The notes under the pieces were generated by a model. It ran no database searches, was not told the origin of the DNA, and saw nothing but the letters and a program-made list of their open reading frames with translations. From an uncultured Bacilli bacterium (GTDB lineage Bacteria; Bacillota_I; Bacilli_A; RF39; UBA660), in contig CANPXY010000062.1 in assembly GCA_947587115.1 (NCBI GenBank), positions 1 to 6,921 of the forward strand: a stretch of 6,921 bases of DNA. The letters run 5' to 3'. The position numbers were made by a program, and so were the translations under genes. Positions 1-5,664 of this stretch are shown piece after piece. How positions within the stretch are numbered: position 1 is the stretch's first letter; every line of letters begins with the position of its first letter.

Positions 1-93
1 ATAACAGTTTTAAATTTTTGAGTGTTTTCTCTTTTTTTATATAATTTTGTATTTTCCCACATCTAGTTTACTACATCTATAGAAGCATATTCC

Positions 94-122
94 TTGACAA
101 TTTGAAGCAAATATTGTATAAT
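94..122 (+). promoter_or_regulatory. Sigma-A-type promoter of the SGNH-like gene
   Basis: A perfect -35 box TTGACA (94-99) and a perfect -10 box TATAAT (117-122) are separated by exactly 17 bp, the vegetative-sigma consensus. Transcription should start near 128-130, giving a leader of about 27 nt before the ATG at 156. The leader carries AGGGGG (141-146), nine bases before the start codon. The preceding 93 bases are AT-rich, with T runs that might help polymerase binding; I see no gene or convincing hairpin in them. Confidence 0.88.
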
Positions 123-155
123 ATACGCCAGATAAAAACGAGGGGGTAAAATATA

Positions 156-1277
156 ATGTTTGTACGATTATTGACAGAAGAAGAACAAATTCAGAAATTG
201 CAAGACTACTATAAAAACCATGGTCTAGTGATCATCGGTTTCAATGACTCTCAAGGAGTTAATACTACGAGCACGTTCTTTAAAAAAGGATTGTTAGAAG
301 CTTTGGCTGCAAAATTAAAAACTGGCCAATTAGATCCCAAAGTGATCAATGCTTTTTCACTTTTGATGAACAAGACAGAACACATTGATTACTTCTTAAA
401 TAGCAATGTTAACGTCGAAGAGATCAAGCGTTCTCAAGTTTACAGTGCCGTCAGTGCATTTCGAAAAGTGATGAGAAGTGTAGGACTACCAGAATTTTTA
501 GGAGATGTTGCTTACTTCTATAAATTCATTTATCCAATTAAAAAAGAAGATCAGAATCTTCATTTGACTACTACTTTGAAAGAGGCAAACGAGCCTTCCA
601 TCATCTATTCAAGTGGAGTTAATAACTTGATGAGAGAGGTTAAAAATAATCCATTTACGATTGTGAAGGATTATCAAAATCGCCAAGTAACACCAAATTA
701 TAACTATACGCTCAAAAAAGCGCAAGATCCAAAAGTACTTGGTCGTGTCATCGATGGAATTGATCGTAATTTTGATCACATTTTATCGATCAATCCAACA
801 ACAGATATTTTTGCCTTAGGTGCCTATGTACCAAGAGCACTTCAATCAGAAGGAATGCGGGTTTTTAGAAATTTAATACTCGAATATAATGAGAAATTAG
901 AACAACTCTGTGATCAATATCGAATCAGTTATATCGATACGGAATTCATCGGTAGACGTTACAACAAAAGTATAAGTAACTTTCATATTTCTTCAGAAGG
1001 ACACAAACGTCTTGCGACCGAGATTATCGATGCAATGTATGAACGTAAGTTTTCAAGATCTTCAAATCAAGAGTTTGAACCACATATATATTCAGTTACA
1101 GAGCACGGAGCATCTAATATAGCCGATGCCGCTGGTCGTGATTGTGAAAGAAGTATGCAAGATGCAGAGTCAAAAACGGATCCGTATGAGCAAAAAATAG
1201 CTTACGATATTGCAAGTGAACATTTAGCGGAAGCGAAAGTATTCCATAAAGTCTACAAAAAAATGCAAAAAAAATAG
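156..1277 (+). CDS. Divergent SGNH/GDSL-like hydrolase with helical C-terminal extension
   Basis: A 373-residue protein with no signal peptide or membrane segment, so probably cytoplasmic. A short beta-strand (VIIGF) runs into NDSQG (residues 30-34), which resembles SGNH block I with Ser32 as candidate nucleophile. SSGVNN (152-157) resembles block III GxND. NFHISSEGHKRLA (275-287) resembles block V, with His277 as catalytic base. The Asp expected three residues before that His is Ser274, and block III ends in Asn157 rather than Asp, so catalysis may be altered or lost. About 120 mostly helical residues separate blocks I and III, more than usual. Residues 303-373 form a charged, probably helical tail that the SGNH fold does not explain. 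The gene has its own strong promoter and converges on the cell-wall operon. SGNH enzymes cut esters, often O-acetyl groups on sugars or peptidoglycan; no substrate can be assigned here. The gene is real; the family assignment is moderate and activity uncertain. Confidence 0.75.
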   Translation: MFVRLLTEEEQIQKLQDYYKNHGLVIIGFNDSQGVNTTSTFFKKGLLEALAAKLKTGQLDPKVINAFSLLMNKTEHIDYFLNSNVNVEEIKRSQVYSAVSAFRKVMRSVGLPEFLGDVAYFYKFIYPIKKEDQNLHLTTTLKEANEPSIIYSSGVNNLMREVKNNPFTIVKDYQNRQVTPNYNYTLKKAQDPKVLGRVIDGIDRNFDHILSINPTTDIFALGAYVPRALQSEGMRVFRNLILEYNEKLEQLCDQYRISYIDTEFIGRRYNKSISNFHISSEGHKRLATEIIDAMYERKFSRSSNQEFEPHIYSVTEHGASNIADAAGRDCERSMQDAESKTDPYEQKIAYDIASEHLAEAKVFHKVYKKMQKK

Positions 1278-1304
1278 GGATTAGGATTAATCCTTATTTT
1301 TTTT
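1267..1304. terminator. Bidirectional intrinsic terminator shared by convergent genes
   Basis: The arms 1267-1282 and 1289-1304 form a 16-bp stem with a 6-nt loop (1283-1288); the only imperfection is a G-U type pair at 1277/1295 in the plus-strand RNA. The outer stem is eight A on the left and eight T on the right, so either strand yields a U-rich 3' flank after the hairpin. It ends transcription of both the plus-strand SGNH-like gene and the minus-strand operon. Both stop codons lie inside it: TAG (1275-1277) in the left arm and TAA (1289-1287 on the minus strand) at the loop edge. Confidence 0.85.
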
Positions 1305-1940
1305 ACATGTATTGATCAATGCTTCCCAAATTTTCCTGGCACTTTCATCATAGGAAACCATGCTTTCAGGATGCCACTGCACACCAATTTGGAATGGATG
1401 ATGAGGATTTTCTAATACTTCGATCAAGCCATCATCGCTGGTTCCTACCACTTGAAAGATGCCTCCCGATTTTACATGTTCAACATGGCGACTGTTCACT
1501 TCAATCGTCGATTTTTGTAATATTTGATAGATTCTACTATTCGAATCTAAATTGACAGAGTGCACATACTTTACTCCTGGTTTCTTATGATCTTCATGTC
1601 CAATCATATAGGTCTTTTCTTGACTTTGATACATGGCCATCGTCTGCATACCAAAGCAAATCCCTAAAATGGGTAACTCGTGTTGGACAGCATAATCCAA
1701 AATGTAAAAGTCATAAGCACTAGGATCCCCTGTTCCACCAGATAAAACTACTCCATCACATTGTTCTAACCAATGTAACAAGCGTTGTTCTTCCGTTTGA
1801 TTCCACGTAGATCCCTGACATAAGATCAGAGGATTTCCTCCAAATTTGATAACCGCATCAATATAATCTTGGTTAAGATTTAACGTGTCGAACAAATCTT
1901 CTTTTTCAATTCGCCCAACAATTCCAATAACTGGTATCAT
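1287..1940 (-). CDS. Class I glutamine amidotransferase / peptidase C26-like hydrolase
   Basis: A 217-residue protein of the gamma-glutamyl hydrolase-like class I glutamine amidotransferase group (PuuD relatives). It opens with MIPVIGIVGR, typical of the family. It has LSGGTGDP (66-73), the nucleophile elbow GICFGMQ (93-99) with Cys95, VNSRH (148-152), and GVQWHPE (186-192) with His190 and Glu192, so the Cys-His-Glu triad is intact. It is shorter than PuuD-type enzymes of about 250 residues: the stretch between LSGG and GIC is contracted and the usual Asn-Val-x-x-Gly-Gly segment after the nucleophile is not recognisable. Family members cleave gamma-glutamyl amide bonds. As last gene of the D-Ala-D-Ala operon it may act on a cell-wall gamma-glutamyl compound, but that is inference. 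The start is supported by TAGGAGGA, although AGGAGG lies only 3 nt from the ATG, an unusually short spacing. The final codons, encoding KKNKD and the stop, run through the terminator stem. Confidence 0.85.
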   Translation of the reverse strand: MIPVIGIVGRIEKEDLFDTLNLNQDYIDAVIKFGGNPLILCQGSTWNQTEEQRLLHWLEQCDGVVLSGGTGDPSAYDFYILDYAVQHELPILGICFGMQTMAMYQSQEKTYMIGHEDHKKPGVKYVHSVNLDSNSRIYQILQKSTIEVNSRHVEHVKSGGIFQVVGTSDDGLIEVLENPHHPFQIGVQWHPESMVSYDESARKIWEALINTCKKNKD

Positions 1941-1971
1941 ATTCCTCCTATTTCGAACAAACGAAGGTTTT

Positions 1972-3186
1972 TTAATCTTGTTTGTGTTTGATGCCTTTTA
2001 ATCCCTTCATTCCTTTCGTGCCTGTAAAGCCCTCTAAAATGTTGGTCTCAAAAGAGTGCACTTTATTTATACGCTTCTTATAATCTTTGATCGCAATATT
2101 GATCATATCATCTAAAAGTTCAGTATAATTCTTTCCCGTTGGTTCCCACAAATAGAATGATAAACTTCCCGGAATCGAATTAATTTCATTAATATAAACT
2201 TCTTTTTTCTTATTGTCGATCAAGAAGTCAATACGACAGACACCACTAGATCCAAGAGCTCGAAAAGCCTGAACGGCAATAGAACGGACGTCCTCTTTCA
2301 ACTTTTCATCGATTTCAGCAGGAATCTTGCGGGAAGCAGACAACATCCCTTTCGAAGTCTTCATTCCGCTAAATTTACCTTTGGCTTTGCCATTTCCGAT
2401 ATATTTATCTTCATAAGTCAAGAAATCTTTGCCTGCGACAACTTCTTCAATTTCACTTGTCGATTGTACTTCGTAATTTCCAAGTACACTGATATTCACT
2501 TCTACTAGATTTTGGATCATCTCTTCAACGACAATTCGCTGGTCATAACGAATCGCATCATCAATGGCCTCTTCTAGTTCCTGATCATTTTGAGCAGTGT
2601 GGATTCCGACACTACTACCAAGTGTTGAAGGTTTAACGATCACTGGGAATTTGAGTGTATGAATTTTGTCCAATACTCGTTCCTGGTCTTCTTTATAGTC
2701 AATATCATAAAACCAAACATACTTGGCAATTGGCAAATTCTCGCTAGTGAATACTTGTTTCATGTAAATCTTATCTTGACCAACAACAGAGGCATATACA
2801 CTGCTGCCGACATAAGGAATACCAATCGATTGTAGATATCCTTGTAAAATACCATCTTCCACATTTGTTCCATGGACAATTGGAAAAGCAATATCAAGAT
2901 CTTTTACAACTCTTTTAAATAGCCCTTTGCTCTGTAATACAAAACGACCTTTTTTAAAATAAAGTACTACATTTTTGGCATATCTCTTGATGAGGCTCAT
3001 GTCTTGATAAGCGTCGATATCGCGCAACATCTCTCCTGTATACCATTCTCCGTTTTTCGTAATATAGATTGGAACAATTTCATATTTTTCCTGATCCATC
3101 TTATTCATGGCTTGAATAGCTGAGATGATACTTACTTCATGCTCTACACTTTCTCCACCAAAAATAACTCCTACTCTAATTTTCAT
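1972..3186 (-). CDS. ddl: D-alanine--D-alanine ligase
   Basis: An ATP-grasp ligase joining two D-alanines for peptidoglycan precursor synthesis in the cytoplasm. Counting from the chosen ATG (404 residues): GGESVEHEVS (10-19), with Glu15 where family members bind the first D-Ala; EDGILQG (110-116); the ATP-grasp strand VIVKPSTLGSSVG (182-194); VVEEM (219-223); and RIDF followed by INEINSIPGS (about 318-341), the metal-binding and second D-Ala region. The omega-loop region (about 255-290) keeps a TYEDKYI segment but carries a Gly/Lys-rich insertion relative to E. coli DdlB. A basic tail ends the protein, with lysines 391, 394, 397 and 400 spaced every three residues. An in-frame GTG at 3192 would add two residues, but AGGGAG (3199-3194) is only 1 nt from it and 7 nt from the ATG at 3186, so the ATG is preferred. 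The gap to the upstream Mur ligase is 11 bases, and that gene's TAG stop overlaps this Shine-Dalgarno sequence. Confidence 0.95.
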   Translation of the reverse strand: MKIRVGVIFGGESVEHEVSIISAIQAMNKMDQEKYEIVPIYITKNGEWYTGEMLRDIDAYQDMSLIKRYAKNVVLYFKKGRFVLQSKGLFKRVVKDLDIAFPIVHGTNVEDGILQGYLQSIGIPYVGSSVYASVVGQDKIYMKQVFTSENLPIAKYVWFYDIDYKEDQERVLDKIHTLKFPVIVKPSTLGSSVGIHTAQNDQELEEAIDDAIRYDQRIVVEEMIQNLVEVNISVLGNYEVQSTSEIEEVVAGKDFLTYEDKYIGNGKAKGKFSGMKTSKGMLSASRKIPAEIDEKLKEDVRSIAVQAFRALGSSGVCRIDFLIDNKKKEVYINEINSIPGSLSFYLWEPTGKNYTELLDDMINIAIKDYKKRINKVHSFETNILEGFTGTKGMKGLKGIKHKQD

Positions 3187-3197
3187 AAACACACTCC

Positions 3198-4808
3198 CTA
3201 TTCATTATATGTATCTGGTAAATCATTTTCAAACAATGCATAGACACCATTTGGATCCTGCAATCCACCGATCAGTGGATAAGCATCTCGAACATCGTTC
3301 ATCACAATGATATTTTTTTCATCATAATTTTTATTTTTTAATCCTTGATAAATTGGTTTGGTCCGTTTTTCACCAATTAAAATGACACGATCGGCGACTG
3401 AGGCAATCTCTTCTCCAAACTGGCGATTGTACTCTTCTTCTTTTTCGCCTAATTCAATCATTCCTGGCGTTACGACCACTTTAAGTCCTGGCATCATACC
3501 TAAGACATCCAAAGCACTCTTGGCCCCTACTGGATTTGAATTGTAGGCATCATCGATCTGATAGAACGAACCTAATTTCTTTAACTCTAGACGATGCTCT
3601 ACTGGACGCACCATCTTCACTGCTTGCTTTAACTCTGGAATGGTAATTCCAAATTCATATCCCAAAGCAAGGGCAGCCAAAATATTATAAACATTGTGTT
3701 TCCCTAAAAGTTTCGTTTCAAAGCGGTGCTTTTTCCCATCTTTTTTAAACGTAACGTCAAAGGATGTTCCCTTGTTGTTACACTCAATATTCGAAGCTCT
3801 GACATCCGCTTTAGGATTATCGATTCCAATCCAGATGATCTTACAATCATTTTGAAGTGGATAACTTACCTGTTTAGGATCGTCGGCATTGAGCACTCCA
3901 ATACCATCACTTGGAAGAGATTCGATCAACTCAAATTTACCTTCCACAATGTTCTGCTCGCTTCCAAAAGTCTCTAGATGGGCAGTTCCAATCGTTGTCA
4001 AAATTCCATATTGGGGATGAACGAGCTTACATAGACCTTTGATCTCACCTTTAACGTAAGCACCCATTTCCGCAATGAAAATTTCATCAAACTTATCTAA
4101 ATGATTGTTGATCGTAATCATGAGTCCATAATACGTATTGAGATTCTTTGGCGTTGGTCGGGCAATATACTTAATATTTAATATGTCACTTAAGATGTTT
4201 TTACTACTAGTTTTCCCATAACTACCAGTAATTCCAATGATTTTAAGACGTTCCATACTATGAAGTTTTCGTTTTGCTTTACTTTCATAATAGTGGTAGA
4301 CACAGCGTTCTACCGGATGATTGATCAAATTGGCTAAGTAGACCACTAAATATTGTAGACTTACCATGATCGAAATGATTAAAATACAGATCCATACACT
4401 TTGCTTATGATCAAAGAGTTGATACCCTATGAACATAGGAATCAAATAAAGAATGGCAATGGTAATCATGAGACGTTTGATTCTAGCAGTGATAACCAAA
4501 GGTTTTTTGTGTTGTTCTGACTTTTGCTTACGATTTAAAACATAAGCAGTAAGACAGTAGATCGCAATCATCAAAAAGCATACAATGGTAACTAGTTTAG
4601 GTTGATTATAGCCTCTTTTGAAACCGAAGATGGCAAGCAAAATGGCAACAAGATCCAACGCAAACCATTGATTTTTATTTTTCATAAGCCAACGGAGATA
4701 ACGATTATTCTCGTTATACAAATTCTGTTGCAACATATGTAAACCTTTTTTAGATTTTACAAAAACACAGATGATCATACTACATAAAAGTAAAAAGTAA
4801 ATAAACAT
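3198..4808 (-). CDS. Membrane-fused MurF-type Mur ligase (D-Ala-D-Ala adding)
   Basis: A 536-residue protein against about 450 for soluble MurF. Residues 1-185 hold roughly five hydrophobic segments (about 1-17, 48-63, 72-91, 112-131, 137-162), replacing the usual N-terminal UDP-MurNAc-binding domain. The Mur ligase core follows: P-loop GITGSYGKTSS (192-202) with Lys199; AEMGAY (246-251) with Glu247; AHLE (276-279); EGKFELI (289-295), whose Lys291 fits the carbamylated lysine; LNADDP (306-311); and GKHNVYNILAALALG (369-383). The C-terminal domain has EHRLELKKLG (404-413) and IDDAYNSNPVG (418-428), a MurF signature. MurF joins D-Ala-D-Ala to the UDP-MurNAc-tripeptide using ATP. The downstream ddl gene supplies that dipeptide, supporting the role. 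The start is fixed by AGGAGG (4819-4814), 5 nt from the ATG; it overlaps the hydrolase TAG stop. I give no symbol because the substrate-binding domain is replaced. MurT is the main alternative, but its four-cysteine zinc motif is not seen and the C-terminal motifs are MurF-like. Confidence 0.88.
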   Translation of the reverse strand: MFIYFLLLCSMIICVFVKSKKGLHMLQQNLYNENNRYLRWLMKNKNQWFALDLVAILLAIFGFKRGYNQPKLVTIVCFLMIAIYCLTAYVLNRKQKSEQHKKPLVITARIKRLMITIAILYLIPMFIGYQLFDHKQSVWICILIISIMVSLQYLVVYLANLINHPVERCVYHYYESKAKRKLHSMERLKIIGITGSYGKTSSKNILSDILNIKYIARPTPKNLNTYYGLMITINNHLDKFDEIFIAEMGAYVKGEIKGLCKLVHPQYGILTTIGTAHLETFGSEQNIVEGKFELIESLPSDGIGVLNADDPKQVSYPLQNDCKIIWIGIDNPKADVRASNIECNNKGTSFDVTFKKDGKKHRFETKLLGKHNVYNILAALALGYEFGITIPELKQAVKMVRPVEHRLELKKLGSFYQIDDAYNSNPVGAKSALDVLGMMPGLKVVVTPGMIELGEKEEEYNRQFGEEIASVADRVILIGEKRTKPIYQGLKNKNYDEKNIIVMNDVRDAYPLIGGLQDPNGVYALFENDLPDTYNE

Positions 4809-4817
4809 AGAAACCTC

Positions 4818-5543
4818 CTATAGAAACTGTTCTAAAATACGGGCAACTTGACCGATATTTTCAAGATAGGCATAGTGACCAAAACCAGGAAAGACGACGA
4901 GCCCTGCATCTTGCATTATGGATTCTAGTGCTCTAGCATCTTCGACAGGGGCCTCCGGATCTTCTTCTCCCCAAATAAGAAGCGTTGGGGCTTTGATTTT
5001 CTTGGCTTCATTTGATAAATCTTGATTGATGACATGAACTAAAGTTTCCCGCATGATTGGCGTTGCCGCTTTATAGTCTCTAGATCCAATATAATTTTTA
5101 GCAAGTTCCGAAAACTGATTTAACAGTGGTACTTTTTTTAATTTCTTTAACAACTGCTCTTTCTTGGTAGGCTCCGTTTGGCGACGAATACAAGGACTAC
5201 CAAACAAGCAAACTTTTTCTACACTATTTTGGGCTGCATAGGAAATGGCAAGTCGTCCACCAAATGAGTGTCCCATAATGATCGGCTTTTTGACATTGAG
5301 TTTCTTCAAAAACTCTTCTAAAAAGTCCCTATAATCAAAAATAGTCCAAGGAACTGGTGGCTCTTGTGTATCTCCAAAACCGGGAAGATCTAAAATCGTA
5401 ATGCGATACTTTTCTTGAAATAGATCTCCTAAAGGACGCATCATTGCGATATTTTGTCCCCAGCCATGCAACAAGACGATATCCTTAGTCCCATTACCAT
5501 ATTGTATGTAATTGGTGTCTACATCTTTAACAGTCATTTTCAT
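4818..5543 (-). CDS. Alpha/beta-fold hydrolase (MenH/BioH-like), first gene of cell-wall operon
   Basis: A 241-residue single-domain alpha/beta hydrolase without signal peptide or membrane segment, so cytoplasmic. HGWG (26-29) is the oxyanion-hole motif, LDLPGFGDT (51-59) follows it, and GHSFGGR (91-97) is the nucleophile elbow with Ser93. WGEEDPEAP (191-199) provides Asp195 and FGHYAYLEN (221-229) provides His223, so the Ser-Asp-His triad is complete. A cap region of about 55 residues (roughly 118-172) is rich in Lys and Leu. Length and motifs fit the MenH/BioH/proline iminopeptidase-like group, which covers esterases, thioesterases and small-molecule hydrolases, so substrate cannot be inferred. 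It starts the operon, nine bases before the Mur ligase, and its TAG stop lies inside that gene's Shine-Dalgarno. GGAG (5554-5551), 7 nt from the ATG, supports the first Met over the Met at codon 3. Confidence 0.9.
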   Translation of the reverse strand: MKMTVKDVDTNYIQYGNGTKDIVLLHGWGQNIAMMRPLGDLFQEKYRITILDLPGFGDTQEPPVPWTIFDYRDFLEEFLKKLNVKKPIIMGHSFGGRLAISYAAQNSVEKVCLFGSPCIRRQTEPTKKEQLLKKLKKVPLLNQFSELAKNYIGSRDYKAATPIMRETLVHVINQDLSNEAKKIKAPTLLIWGEEDPEAPVEDARALESIMQDAGLVVFPGFGHYAYLENIGQVARILEQFL

Positions 5544-5560
5544 GTTCTCACTCCAAGATC

Positions 5561-5589
5561 ATTATAGCAATATTTTTCACTTTACACAA
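5561..5589 (-). promoter_or_regulatory. Promoter of the hydrolase-Mur ligase-ddl-C26 operon
   Basis: On the minus strand a perfect -10 TATAAT (5566-5561) is preceded by TGC, giving the extended -10 form TGnTATAAT. Seventeen bases upstream lies a weak -35, TTGTGT (5589-5584), matching three of six consensus bases. The predicted start near 5554 would leave a leader of only about 11 nt, with the GGAG ribosome site almost at the RNA 5' end. No other convincing promoter is visible in the short gaps inside the operon. Confidence 0.72.
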
Positions 5590-5613
5590 ACATTTGCCTA
5601 GTTCTTGTGTAAA
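5581..5613. repeat. Perfect 9-bp inverted repeat over the operon -35 region (candidate operator)
   Basis: TTTACACAA (5581-5589) and its exact reverse complement TTGTGTAAA (5605-5613) flank a 15-bp spacer. The promoter-proximal arm covers the -35 element of the minus-strand operon promoter. Half-site centres are 24 bp apart, a little over two helical turns, which would suit a dimeric or tetrameric regulator. No regulator gene is in the window. As RNA it would be an AT-rich stem with a large loop and no following U run in either direction suited to termination, so a DNA-level operator is the more likely reading. Confidence 0.5.
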
Positions 5614-5621
5614 AAAAGCGT

Positions 5622-5651
5622 AAAAAAAGAATTGTTGATACAATTCCTTTT
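5622..5651 (-). terminator. Intrinsic terminator of the leucine-rich-repeat gene
   Basis: In the minus-strand RNA, GAAUUG (5646-5641) pairs with CAAUUC (5634-5629) around a 6-nt loop (5640-5635). A G-U pair (5647/5628) and A-U pairs extend it to about 11 bp. Seven U residues (5628-5622) form the 3' side. It begins 14 bases after the TAA stop of the gene ending at 5665, and separates that gene from the operon promoter downstream. The stem is AT-rich, so some read-through is possible. Confidence 0.72.
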
Positions 5652-5664
5652 GCATGTTATAACT

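Noticed and set aside
1319..1555. Plus-strand open frame opposite the C26 gene
   Set aside because: It is antisense to a gene with a full catalytic triad, lacks a ribosome site and shows no family motif; a shadow frame.
1957..1985. Possible hairpin between ddl and the C26 gene (ACAAAC / GTTTGT, 6 bp, 17-nt loop)
   Set aside because: The stem is short and AT-rich with a large loop and no U run; likely chance.
3187..3192. GTG at 3192 as the ddl start
   Set aside because: The Shine-Dalgarno AGGGAG is only 1 nt from it, whereas the ATG at 3186 has a normal 7-nt spacing.
3726..3977. Plus-strand open frame of 83 codons inside the Mur ligase region
   Set aside because: It overlaps the conserved Mur ligase core on the other strand and has no Shine-Dalgarno or recognisable domain. 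The other plus-strand frames at 3125-3310 and 3358-3546 are rejected for the same reason.
3198..4808. MurT (lipid II D-Glu amidating subunit) as the identity of the Mur ligase
   Set aside because: The context with a glutamine amidotransferase-like gene is suggestive, but the four-cysteine zinc motif of MurT is not visible and the C-terminal DDAYNSNP region is MurF-like; kept only as an alternative.
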